NCBI GenBank assembly: GCA_030549775.1
Contig: CM060174.1
Coordinates: 54,934,707-54,998,706 of the forward strand
Length of the DNA stretch: 64,000 nt
Direction: 5' to 3'
Origin: Tamarix chinensis
Lineage: Eukaryota; Streptophyta; Magnoliopsida; Caryophyllales; Tamaricaceae
Shown here: positions 21,101 to 36,100 of the stretch, in pieces
Layout of the letters: the number at the start of each line of letters is the position of its first letter
Numbering within the stretch: the stretch's first letter is position 1
Program-made: the position numbers and the translations under genes
Notes under the pieces: generated by a model
Told to the model about the DNA's origin: nothing
Seen by the model: the letters and a program-made list of their open reading frames with translations, nothing else
The model's database searches: none

Positions 21101-24100
21101 TACCGAGCCTTCTAGTATACGAGTATGGTAGCATTGTGGCTTTTTGTTGACGAGGATTGATAAATTCTTTCCATTGATGTTGTAAGAATATGCATTAATC
21201 ATTAATTGATAATTTTTTAGCATAAGTTTCATGATAAAGGTGAATATATTAGGACAATTATGTGACATAAGGTAGTCATACTGCTCTTGAAATACTAAGA
21301 AGGCTATTAGCAAGCGTAGAGAGTAATATCTAGTACTATATCAATTACTCAACTTTATTCCTATCAATATTTTCGGGTTGAATCCATCAAAAACTTCCCC
21401 ATATGTTTTGAATTTAATACTTATTCTCCAATAATCACTATCGACTAAGAGTTTTGATTAAGATGTATGAATACCATTAAGTGTGACCAAAATATCTTAG
21501 ACACATCAAATTACTATTTTCAATTCATTTTCATCACAACGATGGATTGGGCATGTTGTCACTTGCCATAGAAAGCCACACCATATCATGAGGAACTCAT
21601 CCAACCCTATTGGTGTATTACATTTCAACTCTAAGCCTCATATAACATAAAACCATAGTATTGAAAATTAAACCCAATTGGTTAGTTTGACCCAATGTTT
21701 GAAAAGTCCTAAGGTGCATTTAGGCGATAAAGGTCCTAGAGTATAGGCACTAAGTGTAAGGCGAAGGCGTGCACAGTGAGGTACCACTATTACCAATCTA
21801 ATATTGCTTTTGATGATCTTGAAATACATGTTCTTTTCTCTTCAAAATCATGTCTATTTAAACCTTTTCCTTCTCAACAAGGCATTTAGTTATTGTATTT
21901 TTAAAAATAAAGCCCAAAAATAGCTAGTCAGAATTTCTTTCTCTACATTAAATGCAATTCTTTCGTCTCTCATTTAAAATTACGTTTATTGGTCTTCCTA
22001 TGACCTTTTTTCCTCACTAAATTACATTTATTGGTCCTCCCTTACCTCCATTTCCTTCCCAATTGATTGTAGATTTTTTTAAATGAAATTAAAATCTAGA
22101 AGTAGCTAATTTTTAGTAAGGTGTGCGTCTTAGAGCCTTGTGTGCCTCAGTGCTTTAGTGTGCCTTGCCAATGTGGCCTTGTCTAGGATAATAAAAGCCC
22201 CAGGCCTCTGCGCATTAGGCATGCCTTTTCAAACACTTGTTTGATTGGTGAACCGAACTCATCATATCTTTGTTCGATCACATGTAATGGTCGTCATTGG
22301 CTAAGAACCGGTTTGACTGACGGGCCCGGTCAAAGTTGTATAGAGTTAGTAATGGTTAGTTTATTATAATATTTTATAATTTTTACCCTAAACCATTGGT
22401 CCAATTAGTAATAGTTAAAATTTTTATAATATTTTATAATACCAGTTGATGAGTAGTTTGTTTTTAAAATTATGCATAACATCTTTCAATCCAGACTCAA
22501 AGATCCTAAGCAATTGTCTCCGGTGGCAAACCAATAACAATATACAACAAGAATTCCACTTCTCTTTAACAAGCTTGTACACACCATAATTTTTTAGCTT
22601 TGACATTATCAACCCATTACTTGTCATGAAAGAAAGACAAGCATACTTATCTGATGTTTGCTTTACGTTACTTGATTTTTTTATTGTGCTTGTATGTTGT
22701 TATTGCAAACAAGGTAATCCAGGAAAGTAGTGCATCAAAGCTTAACATGCATAGTTCCTCTCAAAGCTTAACAAGCATAATAGCGGTAATAAGAGATTAT
22801 GTTGGGTATGCTATCAGCAAATATAGGAATTAGAAGTTATGTAGACTTATCTTTTCTTAATGAGGCATGCCATGTACAAATAATATTCGTGTGTCGGCTT
22901 GAAATGAGGCTTACCCAAGGGTGTTTATGACTACTAACAAAATTAATCCAAGGATATGAGATAGCCTACATTCTAGTTAGTTGATTAGGTGACACACTCG
23001 GTTAATTAGGCCAAGTTGGTCCAACCCACCAAACTGCCCTACCTTTTAGGAGAGGAAGTATATTTACATGTATAATTCGCTAAAGAAGTGATGATAGATT
23101 GGTAATGCCCCTACAAAAGATAACCAAATTGATTGAAATATCTTAATAGGCCTGTCTTTTGACTTCTTTTATCACAAGGAATATGACAAGCATGTATCTC
23201 TTGGTTCTCATCAAGAAGAAAATGGTATGCATGTACATTCTGGCTTTCTCGGCCTAAAGAATTTGCAAGCATGTAATTAGGCTGAATTTGTGTGTTTAAC
23301 TGTTAATTGGAAAGGGTGTTATTCGTCATCCATGGGTTTGCTTTTGTAAGAGGCCTTTGATTTATGAAAGATTTCTCAGCACTTGTTGGGAAAAGTTATG
23401 TACAACATAGTTTGATAATTGGCCCTAAGCAGCTTCATAGATCACTTGAGTGGACACTTACTTTAACATGCCTCCACGAGCCATGATATTGCTTTCAAGC
23501 CATGTTCTGAATCTAATATGCTAGTTTTGATGGGCATGCTATAAGCCTAAGACATGGGGAATACGACTTAAAAGGGGCAAGCTGTAAGCCTAAGATGTTA
23601 CCATCATTTCAAAGTATACAAGAATTCCTTTTTAGTGGAGCAATGTATAATCTTGGGAAATAAGTTCTCAAAGATATATTAGAAGGAAAACTAGGTGTCA
23701 TTGTTTGCAAAATAGCTTAATCCTTTTTGTGTTTTGGCTCATATCAAAATACATGTTGTTAAATGAAAAGAATACTACAAAATTATTCATGCTTTGGGTC
23801 ATTAAGTTATCCAACACCACTCGACCATGCTACAAGTAAGAGCAAGACTATGCCATTCTACTCTAAAAAGGATGTAGAATTGGTGGCAGATATGGTTGCT
23901 AATACATTAGGTACTTAGGCAGTATATTTTGTTGAGCATATTGTTGCTTTGATTTTTGATTGGTAAAAGATCACAATACTATTTAATGTGTCTTCCAAGC
24001 AATAAAATTGCTATCGCGATTGGGGTTGCGGTAGCAGTGTCACAGTATCAAAGTGTCGCGAACGATATTTAATATGTCCTGGTTGTTGCGGTGTGATTTT

Positions 24101-27100
24101 TTTTAAATTTGTTTTCACAATAAATATTAGAAAGTACTAGTAAATATCGGTAAATATTAGTAAATATTAGCAAATATCTATTTATAACCGATATATCGCC
24201 AATAAATACGTGAAATTCTAAATACGTTGTGTATTATCAACTTCGCGTATCGGCTGACCCAAAATCCAATAAACATCAGCCGATATTGCGTATCGGGACC
24301 GATATTTAATTGTATAGTATCTTCACTCTACAAGCCCCAATACGCTTGAACCCGAATTGCCGAAACCTTTAAAGATTACTCTGTTAGATCTAGTGAGAAA
24401 TATGATGATAATGATAACATTTTATATGCTTAAACCAATTCAAAATCTTAGGCCTTTGCTCCTCCTTTCATTGAATTTACAAGTGTGGTAGCTTATGAAA
24501 TTAAACTCCGTGCTATATAGTTGGTTAGCTCGTGACAGTGCATCATTGATGTATACTTCTTGTCCTAATTATTGTAGTTAGTTGCATAATCATGCGCTTT
24601 GTAACTTTGCTCTGTCCAATATTACTAGCGATATTAGTGCTTTTTGGAAGAATATTGAAGTTCTACACTTGGTGGATTAAATTGGTGGGGTTTGCAATCC
24701 ATAATGTGTGATTAGATCAAGAAACAATTGTGGGACAGGGTTGCGACCCATCAATGGCTTTGAATATGAGAGTGGAGTTGATCTCTTCTGTAAGACAACA
24801 CTAGTTTCATGCCTCTTTACTCGTGATAGTACAACACAACTCAATATTAGGTGATGAAGATGGCTCTTTCAAACAAATAGTTGAAGTTGAAATTCCTTGT
24901 CCCAAATGACGTGATAAATCAGACTAAGGTTGAAGTGGGGTGGTTAAATAAGCTCTAATGTACTCAAATGAAAAAAAATTACCCTTAAAGAACAAATTGA
25001 ACTTGAGAAGATGTATACCCATGAACATATAGAAGTTGATAAATTTTGAACAAATTCCGTCTATGGTTGTAATGTTGCCTATGATATCAGCAAAATCCAA
25101 GGTCTTCCATTAAACCAAAGCTAAGGCTAGGCAATCATGACTTGAGACATAGGAGCTAGTGAACCATTTTTATGTTCTCAACCATAATCACATATGAAAT
25201 AATGTATGAGGAATATGGGTGTGTATTTATATATAGCCCTACTAATTTATAGGATTTTGTGGAGAAAAATTGAGTTGAATGGTATAGAGGAGAAAACCTA
25301 TCCGATATTGTTATCTAGCACCACTCGACCATGCTATGAGGAATAAAGACCGAGTCTTATGTAATTCAAAATTAAATAGTTGTCAAGGCTAGAATCACAA
25401 CCGCCGAGTCTGTAATCCAAGACATTGAGGTTGGTATTTGAGATACCGAGGCAGACAAATAAGTTATGAGGCTAAGCAAAAAGAAACACATTTTTTGAAA
25501 TGAATAAAACACCACAGGTAACAATCCAACTCCAATTGAGATAAGAATGCCAAAGTTACATTCACCAAAACAAAAACACAAGTGCAAGTATTTATAGTAC
25601 AATCAAACATCGTCCAATCATCACTTGTCTTACCAAACATAATTAATAGCATGTGTCGCAAGAAGAAAAGAAACAACAACAAAATCATCATAATAACAAG
25701 CACCTTTGGTGAGGTTGGGTTCCTAGTTATGTCCAAATCTAAAGCATGTATTTGAGGAAGCAAGGCATTTGAGGCACCATATGTGAGGTTGGGTTCTGGT
25801 CCTCTAAGACCTTGGTTCTTCATTGTCTGGAATCTAATCTCAAAGCATGGTACTAGAGTGGATGAAAGTGAAGTAAAGGACTCTACTAGACTTTGATTTA
25901 GATACTTTAGCTAAGAAGTAAAGTGTTGAGGATGACTTATGAAGCGAGAGATTCACTTCGTTTTTGCTGAGGGGTTAAGGGAATCTTGAAACGTATGATA
26001 ATTTGAGGCGAGGCTTCCATAGTTGAGGGTCTAAGATATTTGAAGAAGTAAAAAAGGTAATGCATGAGGGAGGAGGTGAGGTTGAGACTTGGGAAGGAAT
26101 CTCAGTCGTCTGAGCTCCAAGGCTCAGTATTGAGAGTGTTGACAAGGTTGAGAATCTGAGGATCTGAGAAGAATGTCTAAGAAGGTGATGGAGTACATTT
26201 GAATTGGATATTTGACCGAAGGCAACTTCACATGCTATAATTTGAGATTCAAGAACCCGATTGTCAAATTTGGATCATGCTAGAACTCGAAATTGAATGG
26301 GTAGGATCAAAACAATGGTAATTCAAAACTGTGAAGAAATTCTGGCTGAAATCGAATTGAATGAGGCTTGAAGTTAAGATCTAGAACAATTATGGACAAT
26401 GTTGATCTTGCTAGTCGAGATTTGAAGTTGCGAGGTGGAGTTTGGTTTCAAAGTAGCCTGTGAAGATGAAGGGTAAGGCTAAAAAGCGAAGACCAAATTT
26501 GTTTGAAGGAAGGCTTTACATGTATTGTTTCTTTTTCTTATCCAGAAATTGGCCGAACCATTTACTGATCCTCATAGGCGACACTAAATGTTGTTTCCTA
26601 AATTGCAATGATGAGAGATAATTGTATTAAATTTGTTTGAAGATGTAATGGATGTGTTTATTGTAAGATGAGAGAAGGGGAGGTAGGTACAATATGAGAG
26701 AGAAGAGAAGAGAGGGAGAGAAAGTGAGTGTAATCTGTGTGCATAACAAAACAAATGAGGTCCTCCCTAGTGTGTAAGGAGCCTCCCTTTTTATACGGGA
26801 GGGAAAAGGGTAAATGGGTCTTTTCCTTGGGTCCTTAGACTATTTACATTTAAGATATAACACATTCTATTGCAGCTTGTTTGGAATGTCTATTTATGGC
26901 AATGGAAAAAATTATCTAGTTTTCTTAGGTATATTTTGTTTGGGATAATAATAGAAGAAATAAGTTCCCATGAATTTACTGGAATTTAGAGGTATATGAT
27001 GGAAAAGAAGGGGTGAAGAGGTAGTTTTTTTGTACATTCATGCAAATTAGGTGCACAAAATGCAAGTAACAGTTAGTATCAGTTCCTGTTTTCTAATGGA

Positions 27101-30100
27101 ATTTGCGGGTGTTCTGAGCAGTCTCCTATTGTAGATAAGCATTAAGCAGGGCCACTGCTCTTTTAATTGATATATATATCGAGATTGGGAAGTGCCTCTA
27201 GTGTGACATTTCTCCCTTTTTTTTTCCCCCTTCTATTGTTTTGGTAGTGTGAAGGGAACACCACTGCATCATGCTTTTTGTGTCATGAGTAGCATATCAT
27301 TGGATCATTGTATTGTCAGGTCTTAAATGCGGCAATGCTTTACTGGCCCTCTCCAAATGTACTATATGTTGAAGGTTATGCTCTTGATCGTTTTGCAGAG
27401 GGCTTATGGATGCTTCAGCCAGTCCACCAAAATAGAGTATGTTCCCAAGAATGTCTGTGCATAGTTTAAAGTTTAATTATCACATGCTTGTAGGCACTAG
27501 AATGAGTTGAATGTAGCATGCGACTTAATATTGTTTGTGCAATGAGAAACAGGTAGGATTAGTTCTTGATGCTGGGATTGAGGCAGAGCTGATGATGCGT
27601 CATTTGCAAGTTGCTGATGCAATGAGGGCTTCCCTTGGGTTGCCAGTTCTGGAATACACCATCACGGATAAATGCCTAGAGGTATCTCTTTGTGCAGCCA
27701 ATCATTGGAAATTGATGAACACTTATTTGTGATTTTGAAGTTTTGTATTGAATTTCTGCTGTGCAGTCAGTGCCACATGATGACATTATTGACACTTGGC
27801 AGCCACAAAACTGTTTCTGTTTTGGGATAGTTTGCTCCTCAATTGGATGGTTGACACAATTTCATTTTAGTGACATACCTGTGCTTATCACATGAAAAAA
27901 TTTCAGGGATTGAGCGTATTCTAGAATATCTGGTTTGTGATATTATTTTTATGGTTGTGTTGCTGTTTCTGGTCCCATAATTTGATAGATATATTGTTCT
28001 AACTTATGACCCTACAATGCTGATCTTGTTTTGTCTGATTTGAAAATTTTAACATGTTTATGATTATGTTACTAATATTATTATTTGAGATATGATTTTA
28101 TCTTTCTTTATTTTTGTTGATTTGATCTGGCAGAGAACAAAGTCTATTCATCATATATATTCCAGCATCCCATGTTGCTACCATACCTTCTCCTTTTCCT
28201 CTGTTGTCTTCAAATTGTGAATCACTATACTGGTGAAACTTTCTTTGATTTGTTGTATGATCACTTGAACAGCAAAATATTGACATACAGCATTTGTTAT
28301 GTAGATTGAGAAGTGGATAGACCCCCAAACTGGGCAATCCACGGGGAGAATTAAGCATCCTGACTCACTAATACGGGCTGTGAAGGCTTTGGTTGATAGG
28401 TCACGAGTAAATGCTGTCGCTGTAGTGGGGCACTTCCCTCCTGATGATGATGATGATGGCATGGATGATTATCGGCAAGGAGAGGTATGGTCTTCATCTG
28501 TCTGTATACTTCTTGAGTCACCATTCCTTCAGAATTACATAATCGTCCTTAGACTGCCCTACCTGCTGTATACGTGTTTCTAAAGACATCAGGATGCATA
28601 TAGATCTTAGTAAATCCGATCATTTGACAATTGAGCTTGTGGTCTTTAATCAATTTTATTTAAATAAATAACCTTGTATATTGGGATTCCGTTGTTATCT
28701 TTTGTATCTATATCTATGTCTGTAGAAACACACACACACGACGAGAGTAGTTAAATGGTACAGTCTATTAATATATATGATACTCTAACATCCCCTCTCA
28801 TTTTGAGTCAGAGAATATAAATGTTTAGATTGAATGTGAAGTCCTGGAACACAGTTGTCTATTCATTTATAACAATATCAGCAAAACTCATGATCAGAAG
28901 GAGCATGCAAAGCCTGTATAGCATTGCTAGCTGCTTTTTATGAACACAACAAAAAATAATAATTTCCAGATTTTTTGCCAGAACTGTAGACTAGCTTAAA
29001 GGACATGGAATGCATTATTGGAAATGACTATAATAGCTTTAAATGAAGATAGTTTCAATTCACACCATAAAGAGAGCAACAAAATAATTCAAAAACAACA
29101 TAGCGTGTGACAGATCATTAGCTAGCTTCAATAAGTTTTACTTATGAAAAAAACTTTGTATGGTGAGAAGCTTTGCACTAACTTACAAGTTAGCTTGTGA
29201 GAATATGATAAAAGTAGTTTCATACATATCACAAGCTAGCTTCTCATAATCCCCGCCTTTTTTTTTCTGCTCTTAATCCTTTCATAACTCTCTGCTTAAT
29301 TCTATAATGATGATATTTGTATGTCTTCTAGTCCATTCTAACTTCTCAGCTAGTTAAGTGAAACACTCATACAAAAATCAGCTAGCCTTTTAGCTTTCAG
29401 CTACTAAGTTTTTGGCCAAGTATTCAGTTATAAGTTAGCTCATTGTCAGGTTTTTCCATATATAGCCATATGCCATGACTCTTGGCTGTTTAGAGGTATA
29501 ATGAAAATTAGATCTGCTTTATTACAACAGATCATCAATGGACATTGTGGAATCTCTGATTCTAAGATCCATAAAGCTTATTATGTGCTGAGATATAGGG
29601 AGACGAAGAAAGGTTGGTACTCTCTTGTGTGGAAACATGCTGGTATGCCTTGTCACTCTTTCTCTAGTTGGCTAGCTTGCCATCGAGGCTTACTAACTAG
29701 AGACAAACTGAGCAGTTGGCATATGCAAGTTCCCACTAAGTGTGGGATTTGTGCTTGGGAGATTAAATCTATGGACCACCTCTTTGTGTTGTGTGATTTT
29801 GCTAAGATTTCTTGGAAGTTAGCTTTTGATTGGCTTGGAATTGATTGTCATGGTGCAACTGGGGATTCTTGGATTTAGCAAATGATTCATATTACAAAGG
29901 GACAAGATGGTAGGGTTGGAGTTTTGAAGACTTTGTTTGGTGCTGTGGTTAATGGTATTTGGCACTGCAGGAACACATCTATCTTCAAAGGGAATTCCCA
30001 GCACCCGAGAAGCATGATGAAGGACATCATTAGGAGGCTCTTTATTAGATTTTGTTCATGTGAAAAGAAAGAGAAGTGCAGGAGCTGTTACAGCATTTTG

Positions 30101-33100
30101 ATAGATTTCCTTGAGATAGTTTTGTTTCTTATTTGACTTTGATGTACATAACGCCTTTTGGTATTAATGAAGTTCATTATTAATTACCCAAAAAAAAAGG
30201 TAGGTTAATCGTTGGAGGGCAAGTATATGAGATTATGCCTCAACAAGTCATAATGTCCATAAGTAAGCATCAAGTATTGTTACATCCTGCCAATTAAGAT
30301 GAGAATAAGCCATGTTACTCTATCATATGTTTGGACGAACGATGAGACCATATTGAAAAGATTGTCGTACAAAATGCACTTGATAGCTTGAAAATGACCT
30401 TACTGAAGAGCATACAAAAATTAGCAAACCTGATGAACATCAAATGGTACATCGAATCTAGTGAATGCCAAGTAGTGCACAAGCACAGCAGTTCTGCTAT
30501 GCATTGATGGGTCTTTAAGAAATTAAGAGGAGGTAACTTTCATCTGTTATCAGCCTACTCCAATAAAGCCCCTGCATATTTAGACCGATGAATTATCATG
30601 CCATTTGAAGTATAAGCTTGCTGTGTGTGACAGGTGCCTGTTCATGTTTTGTGTAGGATTTTTCCGGCAGAGTGATGTTGACAGAGCAGTGGAGGAGCCA
30701 CTCAATATACCTTTTCATAGAACTTACAGACAGCCCAGACAGTGCCTTCTATTGATGGTCTTTCTGAAAATCTGAGAGAGCCTGTTAATCCTGAGTGAAG
30801 TCTTGGTAGTCTCTGACCTAGTGCATATCTTTGAGTTCTTTGTTATCACTATTCTAGCCAAAGTTGTAGAATGAATTATACCAGTGTAGGTAAAGGTCAA
30901 ATCCCTACATTTATGTGTGCTTTGCAGCAGTCAAAGCCCTTTGCACAGTAGTTGCAAATTATGAACATGTTTTCCAATTTTGTAAAACACTTGAATATTT
31001 TTGGGAGTATAACCTTGTATTGCAAGAGTCAATGCACCTTTAGATTTCATCTCCTTAGGATTAGCTTTATCCAATAAGGTCAATATGTCATTTAGATTTA
31101 GCGTATGGTGGTTAATCTTTGTGCATAGTAATTATATTATAAGGTAGTTAATAATTAGGGCCTAAGATTGAAATATTGTAGTCAAATATATAAATAAGAA
31201 TTTTAAGCCATAGTAAAAGGCAAGTTAGAGACTTAACTAACCATGATAATCGCCTAACCACCTTATTATCCCTCTCTTCATCCTTAACCATAAGCATTGG
31301 CCTGCTGCCTTCTAGGGTTACCACCAGTCACATCACTATTAAACCACCACCACATGTCACTTTCCCTCCGCTATCCTTGCCCCTACGCACTCTTAGCTAT
31401 AAGGTACAAGCTTAGAAAGAGGAAAGACCCTAGCAAAGGACTTAAAAGTTCCTAAACTAAACTAGGAGAATTGGCTTAGGACACAACCATCCATTACCGT
31501 CACTACACCACTATGACCACCATTAGTGTCACCACCACCAACCATGCCATTGTTTGCTTACCACCATTTTTGCCACCTATGTTGAACAGAAATTTAGTTG
31601 ATGTTTGTGTTTCCCTATTCTCGTCCGTATCCCCATGCAACTTGGGTCGCCAGTACTCCACCCGTCTCTAGAACTTAAAGGGTATTGTTATATGGAAAAT
31701 ATTCCATTACTAAATATAAAATAATAGGCATTAATATACCCCCCCAAACTTTGTCCGTCTTCAATAACCAGTCCTCCTTCACTTCTCCTTCAATTCTTTC
31801 ATATAGCGCGTCCCTTCTCATTCTGTCCCTTCACGCACTGACACTCTATTCTAACTTAATTTGTGATTTGTGTGGAAGGAAATGAAACATCATAATTATG
31901 AAGAAGATGGAGAATAAGAGGCTGGTAGCTATAAACATCAAGGTGGCACAACTTAAAATTTATGAGATATCAATTTTGATCTTGACGATGTACATATTCA
32001 TTTTATTTTGTATAGAGGATTATGCATGACAATGTGAGAACATCCAGTAAGCTGGCAGGACCAACGTGGGCCAATGTTGCTTGTAGGCATCAACGTGAGA
32101 CTTTCACCCAGTCCTGCATAGCCATTATTGTTGAGAAGCTCACACTTCATTCCCCCACCAATGTGAGAAGCTCACGCTTTATCCCCATCACCAATGCGGC
32201 AGGCTCATGCTTTATCCCTCCACCAACTTCACATACTTATGCATCACCCAGCTCACACTTCATTCCTCCACCAATGTGAGAAGCTCACGCTTTATTCCCA
32301 TCACCAATGTGGCAGGCTCATGCTTTATCCCTCGACCAACTTCACATACTCATGCATCACCCCAAACCTCAACTTCTTACACTAGTCATTCCTAATTCAA
32401 TGTAATCATCATTTCCATTCCTAAATCCTAATCTCTATATTCTCTGATCCAACATATCTCAAAAGAGCAATTAGTAAAGCAGTACATAATTTTAACAAGT
32501 GGTTGGTTATCAAACAAGCATGCGTTAACTAACCATGTGAAACTAACAAGAAAGGGGCAGGATGAATAAGAGCAGAGTGGATAAAACTGCTAATAAAGTC
32601 TTTAAAACCTAAATGGTGGATTCAATTAAATTAAGGAGAAAATAGAGTAGAAATATGAATTATGCATCTCCACTAGAATTTCCATTAAGGGGTAATTTTA
32701 AGCTAATTGTGTATCAATTTCACGTATACATACATATAGATACATGGTTAATTCCACAATAGAGTTGAAAATTTTATATCTATGTCAGACTTATGCAATT
32801 TACTCTACTCCTCTTTCGATCGCTCAATTGAATTCCACGCCCTAGTTCAAAGAAATTTGAAACCCTTGGGACAATAATTTTACAATTTAAATTTTGGTTG
32901 CCCTAATCCAAGGTATGTTAAGAGCTCATGCTACCTTGTCCAAGATGCATTAGGCATGCACTCTCCCATTCCTTAGTGGCGTTAGGGACTTATGCTCTAT
33001 TTCCTCACCTAAGTCAAGAGCTCATGCTCTTAGCTCTAAACTGCTCCAAGACTTCACGTTCCATTGTAGGTTGTAGTCTGCACACTTGCTGCTCTGCTGG

Positions 33101-36100
33101 GTTGAGTAGTCATGGCCAAAGCTTCCATTAGTTTAAAGACAACAATCTACACCATAATGCACATATTTAGAAATTAAAGCAAGTTGCTTACTTTGGATGT
33201 ACGCCGAAAGATACAAATCTGCATACTTCTATACCACGCTAGGTTAGAGGATGAAGCTGAGAAAAGTGAGAGTTGCATGAGGTGTGAATGGAGGTGAGGA
33301 AAGAACATGAGGTATGAATGAAAGGTGCAGATATAGTAATGTGTGTGTGTGTCCCCTCCCCCCTCCTTTCAAATAGCTCCCTAGTACTTGAATCACCACA
33401 TCCTTTGGCCTCTTGTGCCCCATTTCCTGCCACAAAATTGCTTGCATCCACTCTCCATAACACTTCGCTTGCAGTCACTAAGCCTTAAGTAATAAAATTG
33501 TGCGGTCGCAGTGTCACGGTATCGAGGTATCATGAATAATATTTTATATGTCTCGGTGTGTTTTTAGTATTTTATTCCCGACAAATATTAGTAAATAGAG
33601 GTAAATATGGGTCAGATATCGGCAACTATTAACTGATAACCTATATATCGCCAATAAATATGTGAAACTCTAAAAATGTCACGTATCACCAATTTTGTGT
33701 ATTAATTGACCTAAACTTCAATAACTATTAGCCGATATTGTGTATCAAGACCAATATTTAATTGTATGTTAAGCCTATAACACTATGCTTGGCCTCTTCC
33801 ATCATTTCGGCAAACCTAATCGGATCCCAACCCAACACATGGGACCCACTATCACCACCATCCTTTGACGCCACAACAACCTAGTTTAGCAACCCACCGC
33901 CTATTACCTTATCCCCTGACCCCACACAATACCTTCAGCTACTCATGAACACACTATCTTCTTCATCGGCCACTTCTCTTTAGGACCTTAGTCGTAAGCC
34001 CCCCACCACATTATCCTTCACACACCTAAACGTAGCCATTGCACCATTGACCACAAACACCAAAACACCTTCTCTTAAATTATTGGTGCATGCTTGACCC
34101 ACATAATCCCCATTGTGCCTCTGTTGCACCACTTGCAACATGCTGTTACAACATCGACCACCATCAACACTTTCCTAACCTTGCTTATCACCACGGAAAC
34201 CCAAACAAACCATCACCTGCACATCCTTATTTATTTAACCCTCTATAACCCGCTACAATTGACTCTACCATTTTGTGCCCATGATAATAGCACTCGTGAT
34301 GACCAATGACAAATGCACCATTGTCACTTACTTTTATCACACCCCTAAAATCCCAATTGCAACCCTTCCATCGGCCACACCACCCACCACAACCTTTTTG
34401 TCACTCACTCCACCATCTATGGCAACCTTAATGAAGTTGACTTAAATTTTCACGATTAACCCTATTTGCCTTATTGTTAGACCCAACAAGCTGCCACACT
34501 TCTAGTAGTTGGCTAGGGAAGTAAAAAAAATCTTGCTTCCTAGTGATATCCTTGTTTTGGTTGACGCCATCATAACCATTCCTTTGATTCACATGCAATT
34601 GACTATTCTATAGTTTAGTCTCATTGGTCTTGTTTCTCATTGACGCAAATTTCGTAGCATATGGTGTTGTCTTAACATTCCATGGAGCACGGTCCATAGT
34701 GGAAGAGGGGAATGAACCACACAAGGAATCACTAAACATGAATGACAACATTTATATGGTATGCCGTTATTCTTTATTTGTAACTCTTTTCTTTACTCTA
34801 AAACATTATGGATGAGAAAAATGATAAAACTATGCTATATAATAAATAAAATAAACACTTCCTATGCGTACAAAAAGAATAAAAGTAATGATGAAAGCAC
34901 TAAGTTAGATAATAGGTATCCTTTTTGTTAAAATAAATAAGAATCTAAGTAAAAGTACTAAGGTAAAATGAAATATTTTGAATCTAAGTTTCTAGCAATA
35001 ACCTAACCTTTCAAGGGTTGAAAAGCTTACAAAAAATCTCCATATATTCTATTTACAACATGCATTTTGAGGTATAAAACAAAAATTTATAATTCTATTC
35101 TAATGTTACCTTTCAATCCTAGTTCTTCTCACTTTCATTTCTCTCTTTTGTTTCAAACCTAAAATTTTTGCTAGTATACTCTAACACCCACCATCGGCGT
35201 CTATGGATCTCCTGAAGAGGTGAAGTAGGCTTGATTGTAGCACTTGGCTCTTTATGAAGTTGTTATGGCGGTGATGAAAGAGCTACAAAACTATATTACA
35301 GTTAGAAAGACTCAAAGCTATAAGTGAAGTGTATTGCCTTTAAGATGATGAATGAACACATACTTAATGGCAACATATGCATGACCTATGTGCATATTTG
35401 TGCACATGTCCCAACCTTAGTCAACCTCATTGTGCACACATTGCATACAAACGTATCAAATCAGACATGATCAGGCAGAAATTGGTCTTTTCGGCCAGAT
35501 TTGGTGGCCATTGTTGCATTTAGTGATCGCTACTACCAATGTTCATAGATCTCCTTCAGCTCCCGGTCAAAATGCATTGGCTTCTAAAATCAATTGCTTC
35601 AGTTTTTGCTTGAATTCAAATCTAACCATTGATATCAAAAACCATCTTGTGCTAGGATGGATGACACCAAAAATTAGCGGTGGGCTAAGCATTGTTTAAT
35701 TTATTATTCTTTTCGCTAATTTGGTAGTGGCCAGGTATTATCAAAATTTCTTCACCAGTTCATTTTTTGCTCTTCGGTTCTTCTTTCGTTGTCAGAAATC
35801 ATCCTTTGAGGTTGCTTGCTTGTTAAGTAGTTGGTGACTAGACAAGCTTTGGTGTTGGACTAGATTTCGGCAACCGGTGGGGATACTCCCAGTATTGCTT
35901 GGTTGGGAATAGATAACAGTGATGGGGTATTTTGAAAATAAGGTGTAATGTTTTTGTTTTATACATTAATTTGCTTTTTTCATTAATTAACATCCCAAAC
36001 CTCTTATTTTGACGTCAAGCCTGAAATTGCCCAAGTTGACAACCGAGTATAAGTTGCAAATCTTTTTTAAATATTCTTCAAATTTTATACTGCACTTAAG

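Larger units (their letters stand above)
20302..26869. mobile_element. Degenerate LTR element in intron 2, probably non-autonomous
   Basis: Two diverged direct repeats (20302-20578 and 26589-26869) bracket 6 kb of DNA with no recognisable gag or pol. Both start TGTTG and share GAGAGAGAAGAG, GAGTGTAA, a TTTATA-type box and TAGACTATT(T)ACATTTAAG in the same order. The interior has only short ORFs (for example 21008-21313 and 25464-25823, minus) that I cannot assign. Large internal regions without coding capacity are typical of LARD-type retrotransposon derivatives, or of very old elements. I could not find a convincing target duplication, so the boundaries are approximate and the orientation is uncertain. 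Confidence 0.6.

Noticed and set aside
28098..28462. Minus-strand ORFs overlapping exon 5
   Set aside because: They are shadows of the DUF3326 exon on the opposite strand; the plus-strand frame matches the family and splices in phase.
33777..34480. C/A-rich stretch considered as a sixth giant-LTR copy
   Set aside because: No LTR termini, motif cluster, hairpin or target duplication was found; the similarity is only in base composition.
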